This document shows, piece by piece, positions 35,796 to 43,716 of a DNA stretch of 64,000 nucleotides. The translations under genes and the position numbers were made by a program. The notes under the pieces were generated by a model. It worked only from the letters and a program-made list of their open reading frames with translations, was not told where the DNA came from and did not search any database. Source of the stretch: Lachnospiraceae bacterium MC2017 (GTDB lineage Bacteria > Bacillota > Clostridia > Lachnospirales > Lachnospiraceae); assembly GCA_000701625.1 (NCBI GenBank), contig JNJK01000001.1, positions 62,001 to 126,000 of the forward strand, written 5' to 3'. Within the stretch, counting starts at the first letter, position 1. Each line of letters starts with the position of its first letter.

Positions 35796-36833
35796 TTAAC
35801 TTTCCTCCAACACTCCATATAATTCAATATAGTTTTCAAATCTCGGAAGGGCGATCTTCATTTCTCCCCGTTCGCTTCCATCTACTATTCCCTGATCAAT
35901 AAGTCTCTTTCTGTACTGATTGATCATCTGTGTACTAAAACCTAGTTTTTCTCGAAGATCCTTTACCTTTGTCATTCCACCTGCTATTTCAGATACGATA
36001 CTCTTATCTTTATTTGATAATTCACTCCACAACTTTTCATATACGTTAAATAGCATTTCGTCATACTCAGGCATCAGTTTATCGATTGGATCTTTCTTTT
36101 TCCACCTGATCTCACCTAACGATTGAAATGCATATGGATAACCCTTTGTTAGTTTTGCCATATATGCTGCTTCATCAACACTGATTCCAAAAACCGTCTG
36201 ATATTTCACCGCAATCGATGCCACGCTTAATCGTTCAAGCTTAATACGTGGTGCACGTAGCAAAAATGTCAATGTATCCTGATTCTGAAGATTACTAATA
36301 TTGTTATACAAACCTGCCATTAAAAGATATACAGGATAATGCTCCGTCATATATATCTGAAAATTACTTGCAAATTCTTTCATCTTTTCGCTATTTACAA
36401 CTTCATCAATTATAAACAGCACCTTTTTTCCCTCTTTTTTTAGAATTTGCAGCATTCTTCTTGCAATAGGATCAACCTCATTAAACGAATCATCACTTCT
36501 GAAACTTACCCCTAATCCAAGCACACTTAAATTAATTTCCGCCTTTACAAATAATGCTCGTAATTCAGGGTAAGACGCAAGCATATTCACTGCATTTAAA
36601 AGTATATTTTGATCCGAACTAAGTCGTAAAACTATCCAGTCTTTTTTATTTCTAAAATAATCCGCAATATCAGCAAGCATCACTGTCTTTCCTGAACCTC
36701 TGATCCCTATTATCATAAATACTCTTCTAAAAGAAGGTTCTGCACTGAAGCTGCTGATAATTTCCTCGTTTTCTTCTCTTCTCTCAATATATTGCTGTGG
36801 CTTTTCGCCGAAAACCGGTGTAAAAGGATTCAT
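35796..36833 (-). CDS. ATPase with C-terminal winged helix (AAA_16/Orc-like)
   Basis: 345 residues from the ATG at 36833 with GGAG 7 bases upstream. Walker A is IGIRGSGKT, Walker B is KVLFIIDEV, and a sensor region is LLMAGLYNN. The C-terminus (about 270-345) looks like a winged helix (TKVKDLREKLGFSTQMINQYRKRLIDQGIV). The build resembles archaeal Orc/Cdc6-like and STAND-type P-loop proteins found on mobile elements. Its promoter is covered by a decamer array, which the winged helix may bind. Function unknown. Confidence 0.72.
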   Translation of the reverse strand: MNPFTPVFGEKPQQYIERREENEEIISSFSAEPSFRRVFMIIGIRGSGKTVMLADIADYFRNKKDWIVLRLSSDQNILLNAVNMLASYPELRALFVKAEINLSVLGLGVSFRSDDSFNEVDPIARRMLQILKKEGKKVLFIIDEVVNSEKMKEFASNFQIYMTEHYPVYLLMAGLYNNISNLQNQDTLTFLLRAPRIKLERLSVASIAVKYQTVFGISVDEAAYMAKLTKGYPYAFQSLGEIRWKKKDPIDKLMPEYDEMLFNVYEKLWSELSNKDKSIVSEIAGGMTKVKDLREKLGFSTQMINQYRKRLIDQGIVDGSERGEMKIALPRFENYIELYGVLEES

Positions 36834-36849
36834 CACGCGCTCCTCTCTT

Positions 36850-36966
36850 ATTTGTTTCTATTTGTTTCTATATATTTTATTTGTTTCTATTTGTTTTTGC
36901 AACTCTTATTTGTTTCTATTTGTTTGTATTTGTTTCTATGTATTTTATTTGTTTCTATTTGTTTTA
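36850..36966. repeat. Phased decamer array (iteron-like)
   Basis: Nine near-identical decamers reading ATTTGTTTCT on the plus strand begin at 36850, 36860, 36879, 36889, 36908, 36918, 36928, 36947 and 36957. Spacing is 10 or 19 bp, so the sites lie on about the same face of the helix. The array sits between the alaS terminator and the ATPase start and includes its promoter. Confidence 0.85.
36874..36902 (-). promoter_or_regulatory. Promoter of the orphan ATPase gene, inside the decamer array
   Basis: On the minus strand TTGCAA (36897-36902), a 17-bp spacer and TAAAAT (36874-36879). The spacer consists of two decamers, so a protein bound to the array would cover the promoter. Confidence 0.5.
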
Positions 36967-36975
36967 AGACATAGC

Positions 36976-37021
36976 AAAAACCCGAAAGAGAAAGTTTCTT
37001 TGATCTTTCTCTTTCGGGTTT
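36976..37021 (-). terminator. Intrinsic terminator of the glyQS-alaS operon
   Basis: A perfect 17-bp stem (AAACCCGAAAGAGAAAG with its complement at 37005-37021) ends in a T run on the minus strand, 38 bp after the alaS stop. Confidence 0.92.
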
Positions 37022-37059
37022 ACGTTTTTTATGTGTTTTTCGGGATATTGCCAGTATGA

Positions 37060-39765
37060 TTACTTAATCTGACCCTCAAGTACCTCGGCAACCTTTGCGA
37101 GAGCATCCGGAATACCTGCAGGGTTCTTACCGCCGGCCTGAGCCATGTTCGGACGTCCACCGCCGCCACCGCCTACAAGTGCAGCGATTCCCTTGATAAG
37201 GTTTCCTGCATGAGCACCCATCTTCTGAGCGCCATCAGTTGCAGATGCAACGATGTTGACCTTACCATCGTTCTCACTGAAGATAACAGCAACACCTTCG
37301 CCCATCTCAGCCTTAAGCTTATCAGAGAGATCTCGAAGACCATTCATATCAACTCCGTCAACACGTGTAGCGATGTACTTAACGCCCTTAACTTCCTTGA
37401 TCTGGTCTGCAGTATTTCCAAGTGCTTCACTTGCAGCCTTGCTCTTAAGAGACTCGTTCTCGCTCTTCAGTGCACGGATCTCATCCTGCATCTTTTCGAT
37501 CCTGTCTGTAAGAGTTGCAGGAGTTGCCTTTGCAGCTGCAGCTGCCGCATTAAGTTCCTTCTCTACATTTGCATAGTACTTAAGTACATTTGCGCCTGTG
37601 ATAGCTTCGATACGACGAACACCTGCTGCTACTCCTGACTCACTGAGGATCTTAAAGAACTGGATATCTCCTGTATTCTTTACGTGTGTACCACCGCAGA
37701 ATTCCTTAGAGAACTCGCCCATCTCAACGACACGTACAGTATCACCGTACTTCTCGCCAAAGAGTGCCATAGCACCGGTCTTCTTTGCATCTTCCATGGA
37801 AAGAACTTCTGTAACAACCGGAATCTGCTCTGCGATCTTCTCATTAACTTCAGCTTCAACCTTTGCGATCTCCTCTGCTGTCATAGCCTGGAAGTGTGAG
37901 AAGTCAAATCTGGTACGATCTGCATCCTGATAAGAACCAGCCTGTTCTACATGTGTTCCGAGTGTATCACGCAGTGCCTTCTGAAGAAGGTGTGTTGCAG
38001 AATGGTTACGGCATGTAGACATACGGTTAGATGAATCAACCTTAAGTGTTACAGCATCGTTCAGCTTAAACATACCCTTAACAACATGACCAACATGCGC
38101 GATCTTATTTCCTGCAACATGCTCTGTGGACTCTACTTCAAATACAGCCTGGCCATTTCCAAGAGCTGTACCTTCTGCTCCGTCATCAGAACCGATAACG
38201 ATCACTCCGGTATCGCCGACCTGACCACCCATTGTTCCGTAGAAAGGTGTCTCGGATGTGATGATAGCGCCCTTCTGACCATCAGAAAGAGCCTCGACCA
38301 CAGCCTCATCATCACCAAGAGAAACCATTGCTACGATCTTGCTTTCGGATGTAACCTTATCATAGCCTACAAAAGAGCTGCTGATAGCAGGATCCAGCTC
38401 ATCATAAACAGTAGCTGCATGTCCGCTGTAATCAGCGTTCTTACCGGACTCCATACGATCCTTACGAGCCTGGGTCTTCTGCGCCTCCATAGCTGCACGG
38501 AAACCAGCCTCATCTACTGTAAATCCGCTTTCCTCAAGGATTTCCATTGTATTCTCAAGAGGGAATCCGTATGTATCATACAGACGGAATGCGTTCTCAC
38601 CGGAGAGCTGCTTCTCGCCGCTCTTCTTAAGTTCTTCTTCCATCTGGTTCAAGATATCCATTCCCTGCTCATAGGTCTTCTCAAACTTCTCTTCCTCAGC
38701 CTTAACTACACTAAGGATAAAGTCCTTCTTCTCCTCAAGCTCCGGATAACCGTCCTTAGATCCGTTGATAACGTTCTGCGCAAGTGTCGGCAGGAATGAA
38801 CCCTGAATACCGAGTTTTCTTCCATGACGAACAGCACGACGGATGATACGGCGAAGGACATATCCACGTCCGTTATTTGAAGGCATGATGCCGTCAGAAA
38901 TCATGAATGTCATCGCACGTGCATGGTCTGTCACGATACGAACGGATACATCAGTATCCTCTGTACCCGGCTTACCATACTCCTTGCCGCCGCCAAGAGC
39001 ACAGATCTCATCACGAAGAGCCTTTACTGTATCTACATCAAAAATAGATCCAACATCCTGAACTGCTACAGCGAGACGCTCTAGTCCCATACCTGTATCG
39101 ATATTCTTCTGCTCAAGCTCAGAATAGTTATTATTTCCATCATTGTCGAACTGAGTGAAAACGATATTCCATACTTCCATGAAACGATCGCCTTCGCCGC
39201 CCATTACATCCTCAGGACCGTTTCCGTACTTTTCACCACGGTCATAGTAGATCTCAGAACAAGGACCGCAAGGGCCTGCGCCATGCTCCCAGAAGTTATC
39301 CTCTTTGCCAAACTTGTAAATACGCTCAGCCGGGATATGCATATCGTTAAGCCAGATATTATATGCTTCTTCATCATCTACATAAACTGAAGGATAAAGA
39401 CGCTCAGGATCAAGTCCTACTCTCTCTGTAAGGAACTCCCAAGCCCACGGAATAGCTTCTTTCTTGAAGTAATCGCCAAAAGAGAAGTTTCCGAGCATCT
39501 CAAAGTACGTACCGTGACGAGCTGTCTTACCTACGTTCTCAAGATCGCCTGTACGGATACACTTCTGGCAGGTGGTCACTCTTCTTCTCGGCGGGATCTC
39601 AGCTCCGGTAAACCAAGGCTTCATAGGAGCCATACCGGAATTGATGATCAACAGAGAATTATCATTATGCGGAACAAGCGAAAAGCTGTTCAATCGGAGA
39701 CATCCCTTTTCCTCAAAGAAGGAAAGGAACATATCACGAAGTTCATTAACGCCATATTTCTTCAT
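37060..39765 (-). CDS. alaS: Alanyl-tRNA synthetase
   Basis: 901 residues, slightly longer than usual. The class II catalytic core is at the N-terminus (FLSFFEEKGC, MAPMKPWFTG, TARHGTYFEMLGNFSFGDYFK). The editing domain has HSATHLLQKAL and CGGTHVKNTGDI, which supply zinc-binding His and Cys residues. The C-terminal DHHA1 part has the glycine run GGGGGGRPNMAQAGG. It lies 35 bp downstream of glyQS and shares its terminator. Confidence 0.97.
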   Translation of the reverse strand: MKKYGVNELRDMFLSFFEEKGCLRLNSFSLVPHNDNSLLIINSGMAPMKPWFTGAEIPPRRRVTTCQKCIRTGDLENVGKTARHGTYFEMLGNFSFGDYFKKEAIPWAWEFLTERVGLDPERLYPSVYVDDEEAYNIWLNDMHIPAERIYKFGKEDNFWEHGAGPCGPCSEIYYDRGEKYGNGPEDVMGGEGDRFMEVWNIVFTQFDNDGNNNYSELEQKNIDTGMGLERLAVAVQDVGSIFDVDTVKALRDEICALGGGKEYGKPGTEDTDVSVRIVTDHARAMTFMISDGIMPSNNGRGYVLRRIIRRAVRHGRKLGIQGSFLPTLAQNVINGSKDGYPELEEKKDFILSVVKAEEEKFEKTYEQGMDILNQMEEELKKSGEKQLSGENAFRLYDTYGFPLENTMEILEESGFTVDEAGFRAAMEAQKTQARKDRMESGKNADYSGHAATVYDELDPAISSSFVGYDKVTSESKIVAMVSLGDDEAVVEALSDGQKGAIITSETPFYGTMGGQVGDTGVIVIGSDDGAEGTALGNGQAVFEVESTEHVAGNKIAHVGHVVKGMFKLNDAVTLKVDSSNRMSTCRNHSATHLLQKALRDTLGTHVEQAGSYQDADRTRFDFSHFQAMTAEEIAKVEAEVNEKIAEQIPVVTEVLSMEDAKKTGAMALFGEKYGDTVRVVEMGEFSKEFCGGTHVKNTGDIQFFKILSESGVAAGVRRIEAITGANVLKYYANVEKELNAAAAAAKATPATLTDRIEKMQDEIRALKSENESLKSKAASEALGNTADQIKEVKGVKYIATRVDGVDMNGLRDLSDKLKAEMGEGVAVIFSENDGKVNIVASATDGAQKMGAHAGNLIKGIAALVGGGGGGRPNMAQAGGKNPAGIPDALAKVAEVLEGQIK

Positions 39766-39800
39766 GAATCTAAAAAACCTTTCTATTTATCGTTTTATAC

Positions 39801-41195
39801 TCAAAAATCAAACTTACCTGCAAAATACTCGCCAAGCTTGTCGATAGCTACTCTTTCCTGCTTCATTGTATCTCTGTCACGGATAGTAACTGCGTGATCT
39901 TCTTCAGAGTCAAAGTCGTAGGTGATGCAGTACGGTGTACCGATCTCATCCTGTCTTCTGTATCTCTTTCCGATAGCACCACGATCATCAAACTCTACGT
40001 TGTAATGAAGCGCGAGCTCATCTGCGATCTTCTGTGCCTGCTCACCAAGCTTCTTGCTGAGCGGAAGAACACCGATCTTTACAGGTGCAAGTGCCGGATG
40101 GAAACGAAGAACTGTACGTGTATCGCCACCCTCAAGTTCTTCCTCATCATATGCATCGCAAAGGAAAGCAAGAACTACACGGTCCGCACCAAGTGAAGGC
40201 TCGATAACGTAAGGAACATACTTCTCGTTTGTTGTATCGTCGAAGTAGCTCATGTCCTCACCGGATGTATTCTGATGCTGTGTAAGGTCATAGTCTGTTC
40301 TGTCTGCTACGCCCCAAAGCTCGCCCCATCCAAACGGGAAGAGATACTCAAAGTCTGTAGTAGCCTTGGAATAGAAAGCAAGTTCTTCCTTCTCATGATC
40401 ACGTGTACGAACGTGCTCCGGATTAAGACCAAAGTCAAGAAGGAACTTATGGCAATAATCCTTCCAGTAATTGAACCACTCAAGATCTGTGCCGGGCTTG
40501 CAGAAGAACTCAAGCTCCATCTGCTCGAACTCTCTTGTACGGAATGTAAAGTTACCCGGTGTGATCTCGTTACGGAATGACTTACCGATCTGACCGATTC
40601 CGAAAGGAACCTTCTTACGGCTGGTACGCTGTACATTCTTGAAGTTTACAAAGATACCCTGTGCTGTCTCCGGGCGGAGATATACTGTATTCTTTGCATC
40701 CTCTGTAACGCCCTGGAATGTCTTAAACATCAGGTTGAACTGACGGATATCTGTGAAATTGTGCTTGCCACAGGTAGGACATCCGATGCTGTGCTCCTTC
40801 ACATAGTTCATCATCTCATCATTTGTCCATCCATCAACAGATGACTCAAGCTCTACGCCGTTCTCTGCAGCCCAGTCTTCAATGATTTTATCTGCACGGA
40901 ATCTCTCATGACACTCCTTGCAGTCGATCAACGGATCTGAAAAGCTCTTGATATGACCGCTGGCGATATATGTCTGAGTGTTCATAAGAATGGCGCAGTC
41001 AACACCAACATTATATCTGTTACCTGTTACGAATCTCTGCCACCATGCTTTCTTCACGTTGTTCTTGAGCTCAACGCCGAGGTTTCCGTAATCCCATGTG
41101 TTTGCGAGACCACCGTAGATCTCAGAACCGGGATAGATAAAGCCTCTGCCCTTTGCCAGTGTCACGATCTTGTCCATTGTCTTTTCAAATGCCAT
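39801..41195 (-). CDS. glyQS: Glycyl-tRNA synthetase, single-chain type
   Basis: 464 residues, the homodimeric class II enzyme of Gram-positive bacteria. It begins [35 protein letters not shown] cysteine cluster (CKECHERF with CPTCGKHNF) looks like a zinc knuckle, and motif 2 ([25 protein letters not shown]) is present. The C-terminal anticodon-binding domain follows. No T-box leader is visible in the 88 bp upstream. Confidence 0.96.
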   Translation of the reverse strand: MAFEKTMDKIVTLAKGRGFIYPGSEIYGGLANTWDYGNLGVELKNNVKKAWWQRFVTGNRYNVGVDCAILMNTQTYIASGHIKSFSDPLIDCKECHERFRADKIIEDWAAENGVELESSVDGWTNDEMMNYVKEHSIGCPTCGKHNFTDIRQFNLMFKTFQGVTEDAKNTVYLRPETAQGIFVNFKNVQRTSRKKVPFGIGQIGKSFRNEITPGNFTFRTREFEQMELEFFCKPGTDLEWFNYWKDYCHKFLLDFGLNPEHVRTRDHEKEELAFYSKATTDFEYLFPFGWGELWGVADRTDYDLTQHQNTSGEDMSYFDDTTNEKYVPYVIEPSLGADRVVLAFLCDAYDEEELEGGDTRTVLRFHPALAPVKIGVLPLSKKLGEQAQKIADELALHYNVEFDDRGAIGKRYRRQDEIGTPYCITYDFDSEEDHAVTIRDRDTMKQERVAIDKLGEYFAGKFDF

Positions 41196-41283
41196 TGTTT
41201 TTCTCCTCTTATACCTTTCTCCGCCGCGTGGTTTCGTGACGGGATCAGCAGATTTCTATCATCACGCAATATGCGCAACTAAC

Positions 41284-41970
41284 TTAATAAGTGATCACTA
41301 CAGGCTTGTCACCGCTTTTCACGTTAGCCTGCTTTGAACGTATAGGTGTTACGTTCTTACTGATGTATTTTATCTTTTTAGGTGTAACGACTGAGGTGTC
41401 GTCATTTATGATAACTGCATGTCCCTTTAATCCGGCGATCTCATCTGTATTAAGTGAAGTGCTTCCGTCAACAGTAGAGAGTTTCACGCCCAATGAGGAC
41501 AATTCAGATGTATCTTCCGAAAGATCCAGGATCTTTAATTCTTTTTCATTAAACTTTGAATAATCGTCAGCTGAAGCATAGTCAACTGTCATGGTAACAT
41601 ATCCATTCTTAAAATTAAGTCCGGATAATTTAACCGCGTTTTCTTCACCTTTTCCTTCGTTATAGGACGCGATCTCTTCCTTTGCCATATCCTGAAGACC
41701 ACTGGAATCGTATTTATCAGTGTCAAAAGAATCAACCGTGATCTCGGTAAGTGACCCGTCAGAATGGATCTCTATCTCATTCCCTTCTGTTTTTGTGCTC
41801 TTTCCAAGTCCGGACAGTGCACCGACGAGTTTTACTCCGCCAAAGCCTATTGCTCCGACCACTACAAGAAGGATCAGAGCAAACACGATTCTCGCCGCGT
41901 ATGCCTTGATCCTTCTAAGTTTCTGACGTTTACTTTTTCTTTTACGTTTCACTTTTCTCACCGCCACCAA
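41284..41970 (-). CDS. Single-pass membrane protein of unknown function
   Basis: 228 residues. A very basic N-terminus (KRKRKSKRQKLRRIKAY) precedes one membrane helix (about 25-50), so the N-terminus should be cytoplasmic and the polar remainder outside. The extracellular part has no domain I recognise. The start is uncertain because TTG and GTG codons lie close together. It is located between recO and glyQS. Confidence 0.72.
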   Translation of the reverse strand: MVAVRKVKRKRKSKRQKLRRIKAYAARIVFALILLVVVGAIGFGGVKLVGALSGLGKSTKTEGNEIEIHSDGSLTEITVDSFDTDKYDSSGLQDMAKEEIASYNEGKGEENAVKLSGLNFKNGYVTMTVDYASADDYSKFNEKELKILDLSEDTSELSSLGVKLSTVDGSTSLNTDEIAGLKGHAVIINDDTSVVTPKKIKYISKNVTPIRSKQANVKSGDKPVVITY

Positions 41971-42074
41971 TCTGCCTGCTATAGCATTATCGGCAGAATA
42001 CTCATAAGCCCAGTTTTTACACTCGCATCAATGTATTATAATCCGTACTTTTTTATATTTCAAGCGTTCGAACT

Positions 42075-42734
42075 TTAACACATCCCCATCTCCTGCATGA
42101 TCTCTAGACTCCGGAACCTTGCCCTTAGGAAATTCTGCGTGTAGTCGCGCGTCAAAAAAATAAATTCCTTTAGAACCTCATCATTCACCTGGAATGAAAA
42201 AACTTTAAGTGGCGGTGTCTGCATGATGAACGAAACGGTATGGACCGTCCCCGGAAGAAATGTCCTGTGATTTGGCATCCCCGGAAATTCACCATTTAAC
42301 TGTATTGCCTTTATTTCAAAAGTACATCGGATGAGCCGCGTATCCATATTTTTCTTAAGAAGCGCTGTGAGCGCAGCATAAACAAGTTTTAAGAGTCCCA
42401 TACCGTCATCATTTTCCCTTGAATAATAATCTGCGATCTCTAGAAAATATGATCCGAGATAAAATGCCTCCAGATCGGTCCTGAGCCCCTCAAAGTAATT
42501 ATTTATCTCTACGTCCCTTAGATTATACGCGCTTCTGCCCTCTTTCAGCCGAAACATTCCAAAAGTAAAGGGTTCTGTAGCCGCCATGAAACGGTTTCCC
42601 GTTCTCCTTACGCCATGCGCAAAAACCGTTATTTTCCCGCGCTCCGACGTAAGGAGTGTAAGACGCCTGTCATATTCAGAATAATCGGCACTTTTTAGGA
42701 CAATGCCGTGAACCTCTGTAAAATCCTGTTCCAT
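42075..42734 (-). CDS. recO: DNA repair protein RecO
   Basis: RecO loads RecA during gap repair. From the ATG at 42734 it has 219 residues, a little short for the family. The N-terminal OB fold (VHGIVLKSADYSEYDRRLTLLTSERGKITVFAHGVRR) is clear. No zinc-binding cysteine cluster is visible. The open frame upstream to 42791 overlaps era and is unlikely. It follows era by 22 bp, the usual Firmicutes arrangement. Confidence 0.9.
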   Translation of the reverse strand: MEQDFTEVHGIVLKSADYSEYDRRLTLLTSERGKITVFAHGVRRTGNRFMAATEPFTFGMFRLKEGRSAYNLRDVEINNYFEGLRTDLEAFYLGSYFLEIADYYSRENDDGMGLLKLVYAALTALLKKNMDTRLIRCTFEIKAIQLNGEFPGMPNHRTFLPGTVHTVSFIMQTPPLKVFSFQVNDEVLKEFIFLTRDYTQNFLRARFRSLEIMQEMGMC

Positions 42735-42756
42735 TAGCTGACCATTTTTCCAGAGT

Positions 42757-43665
42757 TCAGCGGTCCTGCAGATCCTTTGCGCTGTATCCAAAGGCTCTCA
42801 TCTGCTTCTCGTCATCTCTCCAGTCCTTACGAACTTTTACCCAAAGTCTGAGTGTTACTCTCTTGTCAAGTAACTTCTCCGCTTCCAGACGGGCTCCTGT
42901 GCCTATCTTTTTAAGCATCTGTCCTGCTTTTCCGATGATTATTCCCTTATGAGAATCTTTCTCACAGTAGATCGTTGCATCTATCATCCAGATCTTCTGC
43001 TTTTCTTTCATGCTATCGATCTCAACAGCAATACCGTGAGGCACTTCTTCCGAAAGATTTCTGAGTGCCTGCTCACGGATGAGCTCTGCAACGATATTTC
43101 TCTCTGTTTCATCCGTTACAGTTTCTTCATCATAAAACGGTTCTCCATAAGGAAGCCTCTGGAATACCGCGTGGAGAAGCTCATCCTTATTTATGCTGTG
43201 CTTTGCAGATACCGGAATGATTTCCTCAAACTGCATAAGATCCTTATATGCCTCTATTACCGGCGGGATAAGCTCATTTTTTACTGTATCGATCTTATTG
43301 ATGACGAGGATCACCGGCACATTTGCTTTCTGTAAAACCTCTGCAATGTGTTTTTCTCCGGCACCTATAAATGTTTCCGGCTCTACGAGCCACAGTACGC
43401 AGTCAACCTCTGAGATCGTTCTCTCCGCTGCCTTATCCATGTATTCACCGAGACGGTTCTTCGCCTTGTGGATACCCGGAGTATCCAAAAATACGATCTG
43501 ACCTTCTTCATTGGTAAATACTGTCTGCATGCGTCGTCTTGTTGTCTGCGGTTTTCTTGAGGTGATCGCAAGTTTCATTCCGAGAATGTGATTCATGAGT
43601 GTGGATTTTCCCACATTCGGTCTGCCAATAATCGTTACAAATCCTGCCCTTTTCTGATTTTCCAT
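42757..43665 (-). CDS. era: GTPase Era
   Basis: 302 residues. The GTPase domain has GRPNVGKSTLMN (G1), DTPGI (G3) and NKID (G4). The C-terminal KH domain includes GIIIGKAGQMLKKIGTGAR. It binds 16S rRNA and assists 30S maturation. Placed after the M16C protease gene and before recO. Confidence 0.97.
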   Translation of the reverse strand: MENQKRAGFVTIIGRPNVGKSTLMNHILGMKLAITSRKPQTTRRRMQTVFTNEEGQIVFLDTPGIHKAKNRLGEYMDKAAERTISEVDCVLWLVEPETFIGAGEKHIAEVLQKANVPVILVINKIDTVKNELIPPVIEAYKDLMQFEEIIPVSAKHSINKDELLHAVFQRLPYGEPFYDEETVTDETERNIVAELIREQALRNLSEEVPHGIAVEIDSMKEKQKIWMIDATIYCEKDSHKGIIIGKAGQMLKKIGTGARLEAEKLLDKRVTLRLWVKVRKDWRDDEKQMRAFGYSAKDLQDR

Positions 43666-43716
43666 GTAATTCCTTTACCGGAGCGTGTACTCTATGACAC
43701 GCTCCTTCTTAATGCT

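Noticed and set aside
36850-36966. CRISPR array or simple AT-rich low-complexity DNA
   Set aside because: Repeat unit is only 10 bp with fixed 10/19-bp steps and no unique spacers. The helical phasing is too regular for simple low complexity.
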